A stretch of DNA of 64,000 bases, taken from Ceratotherium simum simum. Taxonomy: Eukaryota; Chordata; Mammalia; Perissodactyla; Rhinocerotidae. Made by a program: the position numbers and the translations under genes. Under the pieces are notes generated by a model. That model saw only the letters and a program-made list of their open reading frames with translations. It did no database searches and had not been told where the DNA came from. The stretch is taken from the NCBI RefSeq assembly GCF_000283155.1, contig NW_004454178.1, positions 25,193,476 to 25,257,475 on the forward strand. Direction: 5' to 3'. Positions 46,257 to 58,190 of this stretch are shown here, one piece after another (the first letter of the stretch is position 1; each line of letters starts with the position of its first letter).

Positions 46257-46459
46257 CTCACCAAATTTCACAAAGTTCAGAATGTTAGGTGTTCTAGAAA
46301 AATGAATGTGTGCCTGTTTTAAAACCTTTAAAAGTGTTTCCTGTCATCATAGCCTGTGAAGAAATAACCATGATAAAACCTGATGGAAAAGACCAAGCTC
46401 GGCCTCAGGAAGTGAAACCAGCCTGCCCCACTGTGCTCCCACCAGCCCCACCACTCTGC

Positions 46460-46550
46460 ACCTCCATCTCCTCATCCAGAAGGTGGGGGCGATAATGGTG
46501 TCTGCCTGAAGAGTATTGGGTTAATTAAGTAAAACGTCTTAGTCCAGGTT
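46460..46550 (-). repeat. MIR fragment, antisense
   Basis: CTCCATCTCCTCATCCAGAA, GGTGGGGGCGATAATGGTG and GGGTTAATTAAGTAAAACG follow the antisense MIR core. Confidence 0.75.
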
Positions 46551-46989
46551 TTCCAAGACGCCAAGATGGGATTCTAGGTGAGGATGGTTGTTAAAGGAAC
46601 CGCCTGTGAGCTGAGGCCCGTGGGAGGGAAGCCTGGTTGGGAAGGTCCTAGGCCGCCGGGTACTCTAAGAAGGTTCGGCAAAGCCGTGGGGGGACCCCTG
46701 TGCCAAAGCCAGCTGACCGGGACCTGGGGGGAGCAGCCCCTGTGATAAAGCCACAATGGCTTTCAGAGCCAGGAGCTGGGGCCCTGGAGCAGCTCTGCTC
46801 CCCGTGGTTGAAGTTCCGTGAGGCGCATCCTCACGGAACCATCCCAACAGAGCATGGAGCCTGACGCACACTGTGCACTCAAAAGTAGTTGTGATTATTA
46901 AAATGCTTTATAGACAGTGCAAACACTGAATAATGTTATGACTTTAAAATTATCCAAGGTGACAGAAGAGAACAGAGTGATTGATCATT

Positions 46990-47175
46990 TTGAAGTATTT
47001 TTTTTTTGTTGAGCATAATGTCTTCAAGGTTCATCCATGTTGTCACATATTGCAAGATTTCCTTCTTTTTTAAGGCTGAATACTATTCCCCTGTATGGAT
47101 ACACCACACTTTGCTTATCCCTTCATCTGTCATGGACATTTAGGTTGTTTGCACATCTTGGCTATTGTGGGTAAT
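46990..47175 (-). mobile_element. L1 3' UTR fragment, antisense
   Basis: CTTCAAGGTTCATCCATGTT, AAGGCTGAATACTATTCCCC and CTTCATCTGTCATGGACA are the antisense L1M 3' UTR. Confidence 0.85.
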
Positions 47176-47589
47176 TTTTAAACATTTAGATTTGACTTTG
47201 GGATATGTGCTTGTAAGTATATTTGAGTATTTGTGCACCTGGTCTGGAAGTTTCCTTCAAGTGAAATAGTTCTGCTGTGGAGGTTTAGGAGGAGCCAGGG
47301 AGCATTCAGGTTTCCCTCTTCCTCGCTCTGGGCAGCGGGTGAGGCCAGGAGAGGAAGCCAGTCTCAGCTGGGACAGTGGAGGCAAAGCTCGGCCCCGACC
47401 CGGGTGCTTTTCTGTCCAGTCTGGGTTGGTGGTCAAGTATTTGCAAGTCACAAGGCTGAGGGCAAAGAACTGAAGGCCAGCAAATAAGGTGCTTAATGAA
47501 AATGAAGAAATCAAAGCAGAATTTTGGTATTCTTAATATGAGTGAGACTTTATTATAAACAAACGTTTATAAAAATAAATGACTTTCAT
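47176..47589. other. Intergenic sequence without recognised feature
   Basis: No repeat or gene was recognised. Confidence 0.45.
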
Positions 47590-47990
47590 ATTGGTTTCCT
47601 AGGGCTGCCTTTCACATATTACCACAAACCAGATGGCTTAAAACAACAGAACTTATTCTCTCCCAGTTTCCTGGAGGCTAGAAGTCCTGAGATCAAGGTA
47701 CTGGCAGGGCCATGCTCTCTCCTGCCTGCCTCTTCCAGCCTCGGTCTTTGTCGGCATTCCTGGGCTCATAGCTGCGTCAGGCCAGTCTCGGCCACCTTCT
47801 CCCTGTCTTTGTAGCTTCTCTTCTTATAAGGATACAGTCATATTGGATTGGGCCACGCTAATCCAGGGTGACCTCACTTTAACTGAACTAATTACATCTA
47901 CAAAGACCCTATTTCCATTTAGGGCACATTCTGAGATTCCCAGTGAATGTGAATTTGGGGGGACACTGTTCAATCCAGGACACCCAGCAA
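47590..47990 (+). repeat. LTR-like interspersed repeat
   Basis: TTTCCTAGGGCTGCCTTTCA, GATGGCTTAAAACAACAGAA, GGAGGCTAGAAGTCCTGAGA, CTTCTTATAAGGATACAGTC and CTACAAAGACCCTATTTCC belong to a common mammalian LTR-class repeat. No internal or coding part is attached. The exact family is not assigned. Confidence 0.7.
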
Positions 47991-49489
47991 ACTCAAGAGC
48001 TGGGTGGCATCTCAGTTCTCCACTTTGCATGGGCTGTGAGAGGGGACAACTTCGGGATCTGCTAACAACCTGCCACAAAAGCTGTTCCCAAAGCCCAACC
48101 AATCAGGTGACAGAACAAGGCCAGGTGTCCCAGGTGCTCCTGAGAAAAGTGCCTTGTCCCCAATGGTAGGGTGTGGGCCATCATTCCCACAAGCAGACCG
48201 CCTCTTACAGCAGTTTCTGGTTCACCTTTTAAAGCCAAGGATGGGGTCTGCATGTGTGTGTGTGTCTGCGTGTGTGTGCACGCACGTGTGAGTGGTAAGT
48301 GGAGGCCTCTGGCGTCCCTGTCCCAGACCCCAGCCCTTGTCCTCTGAGGCAAGGAAGGCCCTGGTCCTCAGCCTGGGCAGCAGCCGCTCTCAGCCACTTC
48401 CATCCTGCAGCCCTGGGCTGAGTGGGCCTCTCCCCGCTTATCTCACTGAGGGTTATTGAGGAGACAGTGGACTTTGAAAGGACAATGAGTTTCTAAGATG
48501 CCTTAAGAACTGTTCCCAGAACTGCTCCTCTGAGAAGCCCATCCTCTGAAGAGGTGCAGGCAGGGAGCACGAGAGGCATGAGGTGTCTGATCAGGTGCTG
48601 TTGCAGAATGCGCACCTGCCAGGGTCACCCGGAACGATGCCAGAGGCCCGGGGGCCGCCTCAGACGGCGCAGGCCACGGTCGGCAAGGGGCTGTGAAGCT
48701 CCTCAGGCCTGCCCCGTCTCCACCGTGGGGTGTGGTGGGGGAGAGGGCGGGGGCTGCAGGCCCTTTTCTCATGAGTCTTTCCCTGGGGCTACCTGGAAAG
48801 TAAAAGAGGGCAATGGTGGATTGCACGCCCGCCACAAAGGATCGCCCTCCCTGTTTTCCCCCTGAGAGTGCCCAGCCCAGCAGGGGGCACCCTGGGGGCT
48901 GGAGGGAAGCAGCCATCCTTCGGCCTCTCAGACAGTGCAGGGACCGGGAGGCCCGCAGGCAGAGTCTGGGATTTCCGCTAAGCCGGCTGGGGAAGCTGAC
49001 GACAGTTTTAATTTGAAAAATAAGCTTGACTAGCTTTATTTGCGTCCTGAGCTGGAGAAATGACTCCTTCTCCAGAGCTTTGTCATGGAAATCCATAGAA
49101 AAAAAAATTGGTTGGAAGTCAAAGAACCAAAAATACAAAGGAAAAGGACTTGGGAGCAGAGTTGGCCAAGTATGGATTGTTCCCAAAGCAGCTCATATTA
49201 ATGAGCTCCTTGGGGCAAAACTGCTCTGGAGACGGGGCTTCCCGCAAGCGGAGCAGCAGCTCTGAATTGCGACAGCTTCACAGAAAGGACATGCCTGGTG
49301 GAGACGCAGCCCGGGAGGGCACAGCAGCCTGGAGGTGAGAGAGCTGGGATCCAGCAGAGTGGCGAGTGAGCCTGAGATGGGGCATGTGGCATTCGTTCTG
49401 GAGAAAACCCCGAGTCCCCTGGAGATAAAATTTCCTCTGTTCATCAAAAACGAAAATCAGTATAGTCTTCACAGAGGACAAACTAGAAA
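47991..49489. other. Intergenic sequence with one GT tract
   Basis: A GT-rich run lies at 48250-48296. The remainder, including the CpG-containing 48600-48720 part, shows no gene or repeat. The minus-strand frame at 48503-49186 has no known domain. Confidence 0.5.
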
Positions 49490-49795
49490 TATGGACCCAA
49501 AGTCTTAAAATGTTTATTCCCAGCCATTTCCCTCCTAGGAATTTATCCCAAGGACATAATTAGAGATGCACAAAAGGAATGATCTTCACTCAGAGTTATT
49601 TATCCAAGTGAACGAGTGGAAACATCCCTAGTGCCCACATTAGAGGAAGTAAATTAGATTAGATCAGATGAAATCCAGATGATGTGGGGAAAAGTTTCTT
49701 AAAATTAAGTACATGGGAAATTTTTCTCACAGTACAGAGTTAATTGGAAAAGGCATACAAAGTAGGAAAGTGAAATGATCTTAATTGGGGGAAGG
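49490..49795 (+). mobile_element. L1ME-type 3' fragment, sense
   Basis: TTTCCCTCCTAGGAATTTAT, GAGATGCACAAAAGGAATG, AGTGGAAACATCCCTAGTGC and GAAATGATCTTAATTGG follow an old L1 3' end in sense. Confidence 0.7.
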
Positions 49796-49798
49796 GGT

Positions 49799-49848
49799 GA
49801 GTGTGTGTATGTGTGTGTGTGAGTGTGTGTAAGTGTGTGTGTGTAAAC
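49799..49848. repeat. (GT)n microsatellite
   Basis: About 50 bases of GT/GTGA units directly after the L1 fragment. Confidence 0.9.
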
Positions 49849-51239
49849 ACATTCCCCAGGCCATGTCAAGCTCAGGGAAGATCATATGATATGACTCATA
49901 GAAATAGTAACAACACACCACAGTTTGGATCTAGCTGTCGTATTGCCGGCATATCACTTCCCAGTAAAGGGAGGCCGTTCAGTACCCTGCTGAGGAGTCC
50001 CAGTGCTAGACTCACGCTTGCTGGGATCTGACTGGACCCTTTTCCAGCTGTGTGACTTTAAGCAGCTTCTTTGTCTCTCTGATAATTGTATGTGCTTGGA
50101 AAGGATGGCCTCGTGTTGGTCATCTGCCCCATGCCAAGGATGGTGTTTAAGCTCCAAAGAGCAGGCTACTTGCCAGAAGATCCATATGTTTGAGGGTTTG
50201 GGGTGGAGATGGGATCTGGGAGGAGATCATGCAGTAGTCTGGGGGCTTTGAGAAAGTAATAAGGAAGAGGTTTTAAGACACTTTTCTCTTTTGTGAACAT
50301 ACCTGCCCTTTGGTTCCTCGTAAAACAAATTTAGGAAAGACCTACAGTACTTTTCAAGGCTATTTTTGGAGGTGAACTTGGATCTGACTTCGGTTTCTTC
50401 TTCATGGGCCTGTGCTGAGATGGGCCATGAGATTGCCCGTCTTTACACGGGTTACATAAATGTGCCATGGGGAGAAAGAACACCAGATAGAGGGCACTTG
50501 AAAGACAGTTTGCTGTATGGCCCTTGGAGACATTCCTCTTCGCTAATCCCACCTCAGCCACAATTCCTGGGCTGGGGACAGCCCTCCAGGCACCCTCCCC
50601 CTCAACTGAGTCCCCTTCCCAACAGACATTCTCCCAACAGGCAGGGACACTTTGCTCGTGACTGTTTTCCGGGGCGGGAGGCAGGCGGGTGCCTGGAGGT
50701 CAGTGGTGATAACAAGCGGCAACTGCTTTTCATCCTCATGCAGCCATCATGATGGCACCTACATCCCAGCGCTGCCCAGACTGCCTGAGGTCACACAAGG
50801 AGGTCACTCAGACTCTCACCCTGGCACCCTCTCATTCCAAGAAACAGTTCCACGTTAAAAAAGAAAAAGAAGTTTTAGCATAGAGGCTACAGCACCACAC
50901 TGCCTGGGACAGAATTGAATCCTAGCTCCACCCATTAAAGATGGTGAGGCAAGCTACTCAACTCCCCACCTGTAAAGGGATAGCCGTAGGTACTTCAGGG
51001 AGTCATGAAGAAAGCCCTTGGTACTATGCCCAACACACCATAAATGCTCTTTAATTTGGCCATGGTGGTGCATCTTCACAAAGGATCTGGGACCCTGATG
51101 GCTGTGGGTATGCATGAATGCACATGCTTGGGTATCTATTTCTCTGTGTGGTCCCCAGCTCCATTGCACGGAGGGCAGGAGGTGAGTCGAAGAGACAAGA
51201 ACCATGTGGCCTCACGTGGTCATCCCTCTGTGCATGTCT
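49849..51239. other. Intergenic sequence with MIR pieces
   Basis: A weak antisense MIR lies at 50035-50095 and a clearer one at 50905-51055. No gene was recognised. Confidence 0.5.
50905..51055 (-). repeat. MIR, antisense
   Basis: GAATTGAATCCTAGCTCCAC, CAAGCTACTCAACTCCCCAC, GTAAAGGGATAGCCGTAGGT and ATAAATGCTC follow the antisense MIR order. Confidence 0.75.
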
Positions 51240-51420
51240 GTGTCCTAATCTCCTCTTCTTATAAAGACACCAGTCACATGGGATTAAGGCCCACCCCAAT
51301 GACTTCATTTCACCTTAATCACCTCTTTAAAGACCCCATTTCCTAATACAGTCACGTTCTGAGGAACTGGGGGTTAGGACTTCAACATACGAATGGGGGG
51401 AAACACAACTCAGCCCTAAG
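51238..51420 (+). repeat. LTR-like interspersed repeat, partial
   Basis: CTCCTCTTCTTATAAAGACA, CACATGGGATTAAGGCCCAC, CCCCATTTCCTAATACAGTC and GGTTAGGACTTCAACATACG are the 3' part of the same repeat class as the copy at 47590. Confidence 0.75.
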
Positions 51421-51903
51421 AGCCCACCTCCCCCAACCCTCGAACTGCCACTCAGGTGGCAGTCGGCTTTTCCACCTGGCTCACAGCAGCCCATCTCAGC
51501 TGTACTGAACTAAAGGGTTGTAATTCACCATAAAAATTAGTAGAAAACAGCATCGTAGCAAGGCCGTTGCTACAGAAACATCACAAGATTAAATAAAAAC
51601 CTGCTTTAAGATGCATGGCATATTCCTGGTGGAAGATCTCAGTGTCAATTCCTAAGAGGGTCCCAGTGCCGGTGCATTCAAGGGCATCGGCAGCTGGCAG
51701 CATGGACTTTCCATTTGTCTGTTTTTTTGAAAAATGGACAGTTCTGTTCTCTGGTGCCGGTGTTCCCTGCACAATGATTTTTCTTTTTCCCTCCTTTTTT
51801 TTGGTCCAGAAATGGAACAAAGAAATGAAGGGCTAAGGAAAGAGGAAGAAGAAGAGAAACACATTTTTCTTGAGTTAACCGGGTCATCCATCAGGAGAGC
51901 AGC
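51421..51903. other. Intergenic sequence without recognised feature
   Basis: No repeat or gene was recognised. Confidence 0.45.
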
Positions 51904-52236
51904 AAAAAGAGGAAGAATGTTGGGGCTGGCCCCGTGGCTTAGCAGTTAGGTGCACACGCACTGCTACTGGCGGCCTGAGTTTGGATCCCGGGCGCGCACC
52001 GATGCACCGCTTGTCCAGCCATGCTGTGGTGGCATCCCACATACAGCAACTAGAAGGATGTGCAACTATGACATACAGCTATCTACTGGGGCTTTGGGGA
52101 GAAAAAGGGAAAAAAAGGAGGATTGGCAATAGATGTTAGCTCAGGGCCAGTCTTCCTCAGCAAAAAGAGGAGGATTGGCATGGATGTTAGCTCAGGGCTG
52201 ATCTTTCTCACAAATGAAAAAAAGAGGAAGAATGTT
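51904..52236 (+). mobile_element. ERE-family SINE with 18-bp target-site duplication
   Basis: Head GGGGCTGGCCCCGTGGCTTA, B-box-like GTTTGGATCCCGG, the CAGCAACTAGAAGGATGTGC middle and two GTTAGCTCAGGGC motifs. The duplication AAAAAGAGGAAGAATGTT is perfect at 51904-51921 and 52219-52236. Confidence 0.96.
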
Positions 52237-52449
52237 AGAGAATGTTAACAACAGATGCCTGCAGAATCAGCCTGCTGGGTGCAGTGGGAAAGGAGGGTGA
52301 GGGAGGGCAGCCTGGACCCACTTCCTGAGGGCAAGAGATGCCAGCCAGCCACCTGCAGCAGGCCAGGCTTGGGAGGAAGCAATGAAAGAACCAAGTGTAT
52401 CACGCTGCTACGAAGGGATGCTCACTTTACTTATGTCTCTTCTCCTAGC

Positions 52450-52615
52450 TGTCACCAGCCTAGCAGGTTATGTCCATTTTGCAGATAAGGAGACTGAGGC
52501 ACAGAAAGGCAACAATACATGCCCAGGCGTCCCTGAGTATGGGTGCTGGAGCCAGGGTTTGAAGAACTCCCTGAGCCCCAGTTCTCTCACTCACCTGCAC
52601 TGCCTCCCATGGTGC
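52450..52615 (+). repeat. MIR, sense
   Basis: GTCCATTTTGCAGATAAGGA, GACTGAGGCACAGAAAGGC, GGAGCCAGGGTTTGAAGAA and CACCTGCACTGCCTCCCA follow the sense MIR core and 3' half. Confidence 0.82.
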
Positions 52616-53634
52616 AGGAGAGTGGAGAACAGACAGGAACTGGGGGTTCCAGGAGGGTGAGGACAGGGAGAGGCGGTCGCCTCCAGCTGTATGCATTCAG
52701 GGTCACAACTGGGTGTTTGCACCTCCAGGTGTCACAAGTCCAAGTGGGCTTCCCTCTACGGGACTGGTGCCCTTTCCAGCCCAAGCCCTCAAGGGCCACC
52801 TCCGCCCCCTGGTGGTGCCCCAACACAGCAGCCTCATGACAGATCTCTTCAGGAAATCACAGGATAGAGACCAACTCAGGTCTCCTCCACCCAGGCCCCT
52901 GCAGCCCCAGGAGGTGCTCTGGCTCTCCACGGCGGATCAGCTTCAAGGACGGCTCTATGTCTTGCTGGGAGAAGAAACTGGAAGAACCGTCCTTTTCATC
53001 GCCTTTCTTTCTTCCCAATCCCCCAATTTTCAAAAAAAAAAAAAAATTTCCAAAACTAGTACCAATAGAACAGTGAATTCCTGTTGATACGTTTGGAAGG
53101 GGGACTTTCTTAGTTCATAGTTTCCTTCCTTGTGATTTTAAAAAAATAAGTGCTTTCTGCTTTTCAAGTCCTGGCCCCACAGAAGGTCCGCACAGCTGGA
53201 AATGATTTTATGGGTCAGGAAACAGGCTGGACAGCTACCCACCCAGGCTGCTCCTTGTGCCTGGGGCGCCCTTCCTGCCCCCTCGTTGCCCTGGAGGACA
53301 CCGGCTGCCACCGGCTGGGTCCCGACTTGGCTGGCTGGAGGGCAGGGGTCTCTGGAAAGACGACTGGAGTGCAGCTCGGCCAGTGCCGCGCACAGTTCCC
53401 CGGCTGGCGGGCATCGAAGAAACCCTGCGCCAGGCGCTCGGCTGTCCGCTAGGGGCGCACGTGAGTCAGAGGCTGCGGAGGGACCCAAGGCAGGAGGCGA
53501 CCCCATCTGCTCGCGTTACAGCCCTGCCACCTGCCCAGCCCAGGGTCCGTCCTTGCTTCTCTCTCATCCCACTCTCTTTTTCACTAAAGGCATCTTCACA
53601 TGCGCAGCGCAGAATGGCCAAAGAACTTCCTCGC
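52616..53634. other. Intergenic sequence without recognised feature
   Basis: No repeat or gene was recognised. The open frames at 53138-53684 have no known domain. Confidence 0.45.
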
Positions 53635-53697
53635 GCTTAAAACAGTGCCCAGCACATGGTAGGTACTCAAAAAGTGTTTACTGAATTAATTCATTGT
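53635..53697 (+). repeat. L2 3' end, sense
   Basis: AACAGTGCCCAGCACATGGT, AGGTACTCAAAAAGTGTTTA and CTGAATTAATTCATTG are the sense L2 tail. Confidence 0.75.
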
Positions 53698-53714
53698 AAT
53701 CGATAACTCAGTGA

Positions 53715-53955
53715 ACTACAGCTTGATCAGCCAATCCTCTATTGTTAGGCATTTAATGTGTTAGCAGTTTCCCCTTATTTCTTATTGTCATGCCAAATGC
53801 TGTTTAAAAATAACTTCTTTCATTGTAGAAAATATAGGTAAACAAAACAAAATCAACCAAAAAAAAAAGTCTTAATTCTTACCATTCAGGTAATTTTCAA
53901 CATACACTTTGGCATATAGTCTTCCAAACTTTAATTTATTCTTAGGTACATAGAT
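53715..53955 (-). mobile_element. Old L1 3' end fragment, antisense
   Basis: ATTGTTAGGCATTTAATGTG, ATAACTTCTTTCATTGTAGA and TTTTCAACATACACTTTGGC resemble an L1ME 3' end in antisense. Confidence 0.5.
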
Positions 53956-53959
53956 GACA

Positions 53960-54368
53960 GCCAGCCGTGGTGGTCTAGTGGTTAAAATTCGTGCTCTCCC
54001 CGCCTCAGCCCGGGTTCATTTCTGGATCAGGGAACCACACCACACATCTGTGGGTTGTCATACTGTAGCGGCTGCATGTTGCTGTAATGCTAAAAGCTGT
54101 GCCACCGGTATTTCAAATACCAGCAGGGTCACCCATGGTGGACAGGTTTCAGCAGAGCTTCCAGACTAGGACAGACTAGGAAGAAAGAACTGGCCACCCA
54201 CTTCCAAAAAAATCGGCCATGAAAACCCTATGAATAGCAGTGGAGCATTGTCCAATACAGCGCCAGAAGGTGAGAGGATGGTGCAGAAAGACCGGACAGG
54301 GTTCCATTCTGCTGTACACAGGGTCCCTGGAAGTCAGATCGACTCGATGTTACTAACAACAACAACAA
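53960..54368 (+). mobile_element. ERE3-type composite SINE
   Basis: A tRNA-like head (GCCAGCCGTGGTGGTCTAGT) is followed by a body different from the other EREs here: GGTATTTCAAATACCAGCAG, GGCCATGAAAACCCTATGAA, GATGGTGCAGAAAGACCGGA and GTCAGATCGACTCGATG, ending in (AAC)n. About 410 bp. I recall this body as the horse ERE3 group. No clear target duplication. Confidence 0.82.
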
Positions 54369-54639
54369 ATTGTACTAGAATGTTCCAAGCAAATATCCTC
54401 TTCCGTGAGCCAGGTTCCAGCCCTGCCTCCTCCTCCTCTAGGCTCCGGGGCCCAGTTACTGAGTCCCAGGGTGGCCCATAGAGACTTTACCTATCATAAT
54501 TCCATCAGCACCCCCAAGTCACCCCAAATAAACACATAGCTGAACACAAAATAGCACGTTCACCACCTGAAGGCAAATCTCTTCCCTATTTCTTTCCCCT
54601 GTTTTCCTCTTTCAAGTGAACTGTGCTCCCAAGACCCTC

Positions 54640-55215
54640 TGTATTAGTTATTTATTGCTGTGTAACAAACACCACGAACTCAGCAGTTTAAAACAACACA
54701 CATTTCGTATCTGGTCAGAAGTCCAGGCATGGCCTTGCTGGGTCCTCTAAGACTGCAGGGTCTCACAGGCTGCAATCCAGGTGCCGGCCAGGCTGCAGTC
54801 TCACCTGGAGACCCAACTGGGGAAGGACCTGCTTCCAAGCTCATTCAGGTTGTTGGCAGAATTCGTCTTCTTTCAGCTGAGTCACTGAGCACTGTATTTT
54901 TCTGGCTGTCAACTGGAGGGCCCGCTCAGGTCCTTGCTAGGTTCCTTTCTAGGTGAACTAGCAGTCCCTTGCTAGGTGAACTTCCACAACATGGCTCCTT
55001 ACTCCCTCAAGCCAGCAAGGAGAATCTCTAGTGTGTGCTAGTAATATGGAGCTTTAAACGTACTACATATCATAATGTAGTAAGGGAAGTCACATCCCAT
55101 CACCTTTGACGTATTCTGTGTCTTATAAGCAAGTCACAGGTCCCACCCACACTCAAAGAGAGGGGATTATATATTACAAAGCATGAACTTGGGGTCACAC
55201 TAGGGTCTGTCTGCC
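54640..55215 (+). repeat. LTR-like interspersed repeat
   Basis: GTATTAGTTATTTATTGCTG, GCAGTTTAAAACAACACACA, GGCATGGCCTTGCTGGGTCC, CCGGCCAGGCTGCAGTCTCA and CACACTCAAAGAGAGGGGAT form the order of a common mammalian LTR-class repeat. No coding part. The family is not assigned. Confidence 0.65.
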
Positions 55216-56084
55216 ATGTCCCACTATGAGATTTTGGAACTGCCACTGGCAGGGCCTGTGGGGAAGAGTTGTGGGGTCCCACACCACCAGGATCAGGGAA
55301 GTCTTGCAGAGTTTGTACCCTGGCAGGCTCTCACATTCACAGTGGCTGGCCCCAAAAGACAAAAGGTGTTTGACATGGAAGGCCAAAAGGCTGCACCCTA
55401 ACCAAAGCTTTTGCCCTGTACAATTATGTATGATGTTAATGGTGGCCCTGAGTTGTGCAGTGCACACCTGCACAACTGTCCACAGCAGCCCTGAATCATA
55501 CCTGTGGATGAGAGGCTTCTTCAGAGCATTACATCACTGAGGATTAATATCTGGTCTGACTCCAGTTTCACCAATGGACCATATGTCTATGCAGCTGAGT
55601 TTACTTTACACTACACCCTCTTCCCCAGCCATTCTTTGACTTTTCTATTCCCAAACATATCCAGAAAGCTTGAAATATTTTCTCTGGAACTTTTGACTGT
55701 TTTTACTTGAGGCAGTCCAAAACTCACAGCTTCTGGGAGTTTATTTTCTCACATTGCTGGTGGGTTTCTAGAAACAGAGCATCAGAGCATCAGAGCATCT
55801 GAGTTGGAGCCTCAGATGAGAATCCTGATCCTTCCAGAGCAATGACTGTCACAGTTGTCACATGGGTGGGGACAGCCCACTCCCACAATACATCTCAGCT
55901 GCAATGTCCCAATTACATATTATGTACACACCTCAGACTGTTAAATTAATCCCCAGACGTCTTTGGCACAGCCCAGGACTGCTTTCCAGTTAATAATAAA
56001 TATGGAAGATGCCGAATTTCAGAACAGCAATCATTTCCCTTGTGTCATGGTTAGTTCTTATAATTCATAAGGACAATGCCATCT
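55216..56084. other. Intergenic sequence without recognised feature
   Basis: No repeat family was recognised. A short CATCAGAG triplication lies at about 55780-55800. Confidence 0.45.
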
Positions 56085-56245
56085 ATTTATTGAGCACTTA
56101 CCATGTTTTACATATTTCACCCCATTTCCTTCTCCCAACAGTCCTCTGAGGCACGTACTATTATAATTCCCAACTTACAGATGAAAACCTGTGGCTTGGA
56201 GAAGCTTAGACCCTGGTCAGCTGAAGGCCGAGCTGGGACAGCAAG
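56085..56245 (+). repeat. MIR, sense
   Basis: TTTATTGAGCACTTACCATG, GTACTATTATAATTCCCAAC, TTACAGATGAAAACCTGTGG and CTTGGAGAAGCTTAGACC are sense MIR phrases. Confidence 0.82.
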
Positions 56246-57229
56246 GTCTGCCTGGCACGGAAGCCTGGCTCTTACCTGTGGGACACTGATACCTGTGGGT
56301 TCTGAGTGCAGATCACTCACCTGGACCCTGGGTGGGCTGCGCCCTCCGGTTTCGCTACGCTCTGCAGAGCCTGCGTTAACTCTCGACGCACCTCTCTCCA
56401 ACTGAAGTAGAAGTCAGCCACAGGAACCCGCTCCTACACACAGCCAGTCATTAATGAGGAGAAAACCAAACGGGGAATGCTGTAGTTTCCACGGATTAAC
56501 AGTGCCTGATCGGTACTCCCTTCTACAATGACATTCCGCCATCTTTAACTTTTTCTTTGACATACCTGATGCCAAATGAAAACAGCCTCAGTAAAAAAGT
56601 AAACGAAACCTGGCCCTCAATTTCCCAAGCAAAATTTCCATTCTAACTTTGCTCAAATGGAGTCCTGTCCTTACATAGCTTTGTGTGGTCACCTTTGACC
56701 CAGGGGGGCAGAGATGCTGCTGGTCACCACCATGCCCTCTCCCTGGCAGACTCCCTCCCTGGCAGACTCCCTCCCCGGCAGACTCCCTCCCCCTAGCTTT
56801 GACCCACCCAATCTTTGGCCTCGGTCCATTTGATTCCTCTCCTACTTTTGAGGAAGAAAGAGAAGACTTCCATAAGAATTCTGAAATAGCAAAGAGCAGG
56901 AACCTCTACGCTCTCTGAAGCACTTGGCAGAGGCCGGGAGCTGCTGGAAGCCCAGCCCCTAGAGCCTGGATTCATTTTCAGGAAGGTGAGAGGCTAGAAG
57001 ACTCAATTCCTTGAGCCCTGGCCTTAGAACAAATGAATTCTGTGCTCAAAATTGTCTGTCTCACCAGATGTCCAGTCCTATACAACTCGTGATGGCGAGG
57101 AGGGCCCTTTGTGCGTCCCAGGGCTTGGTCAGGGGGCCAGCCCTCTCTCAGGTGCTCTGGAATTCTTCAGTCCCTCTCCTCTCCATGCTCCCCACATCAC
57201 CTCACACAAGGGTGATTATTCCACACCTT
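56246..57229. other. Intergenic sequence with a small tandem repeat
   Basis: Contains the 16-bp repeat listed next. Nothing else was recognised. Confidence 0.45.
56745..56792. repeat. Three tandem 16-bp units
   Basis: GGCAGACTCCCTCCCT followed by two copies ending in C instead of T. Confidence 0.93.
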
Positions 57230-58190
57230 CTTGCTCCTCAATGTCCAACACCTCCTCCTCCTCCTCCCCTTTCTCGGCTGATGGCCTGGCTTCCTACGTC
57301 ACTGACAAACAGAAGGGAGCTTCCATGTGCCCCACACATGTCTACCCGCATGTGCTGCTCGGCCTGCCTTCCCCTCTCGGTGTGGATGAGCTGGCAATGC
57401 TCCTATTTAAAGCCCCACCCTCATGTCAAGGACATCCCCTAAGCAAGGATCCTCTACCTCTCTCTGGCATCATCAGTGTTTCCCTCTCTAATGGGATGAT
57501 TCTTGATAGCCTACAGATAAACTACAAAACCTCCCACCCATAAAAGAACTCTCCTTTGACGCCTGCGTGTCTCCCTCCGGTTACTCCGTTTCTCCATCCA
57601 CTATCCTTTAGAGTAAAATTCCTTGGAAGCATCTTCTAAACCGGCTACCTCCAACTCCTTTCCCGGTGTTTTCTCTTGGAGCCACATGAGGCAGGCTCTC
57701 ATCCCCACCACTCCACTGAAATAGCTCCAGCAAGGACACCAACGACTTCCCTGTTGCCCGACCCAGGGGTCAGTTGTCAGGTCATCTAACTTGTCTAACA
57801 GTCAGAGACTGTTAATGCCGAGTCCTCACCTCCTTGGAGACTTTCCTTTTCAAGCTTTCATGGTGTGGTACCCTCTTGTTTCTTCTCCTGTTTCACTGGC
57901 AACTCCATCTCAATCTCCTTTACCAGACCCTCCCCATCTCACCACCTTCTAAACTGTGAAGTGACCCAAGGCTTGGTCCTTGGTTGCCTTCTCAATCCAC
58001 ACTCACTCCACGGTGATCTTAGCCACTCTCATGGATCTAAATACCATCTGTTTGTTGAAGATTCCCAAATTTATTCTTCCATCCTGGACTTCTTCCTTGA
58101 ACTCCAAATGTGCATGGCTAACTGTCTTCTCAACATTTCCATTTGGAGGTTTGTTGGGCACCTCAGGAGACTTCTGCCTCTGGCCAGATG
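57230..58190 (+). pseudogene. L2 LINE ORF2 relic (reverse transcriptase region)
   Basis: Conceptual translation keeps the order of an L2/CR1-type reverse transcriptase. FSADGLASYVTDKQ, GVDELAMLLFKA and IISVSLSNGMI fall in the frame at 57250-57543. After several frame changes, TQGLVLGCLL and YHLFVEDSQIYSS at about 57967-58080 correspond to the PQGSVLGP and YADD blocks of the family. ELQMCMANCLLNISIW follows to about 58145. The catalytic YADD is degraded to FVED, and many frameshifts and stops are present. It is a dead, very old element, unusually long for an L2 remnant. Confidence 0.85.

Larger units (their letters stand above)
45846..46989. other. Intergenic sequence with small repeats
   Basis: Contains a 14-bp tandem duplication (46229-46256) and an antisense MIR piece (46460-46550). 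Nothing else was recognised. Confidence 0.5.

Noticed and set aside
48503..49186. Open frame of 227 codons on the minus strand downstream of RAMP1
   Set aside because: No known family, no promoter or polyadenylation context, and low-complexity composition.
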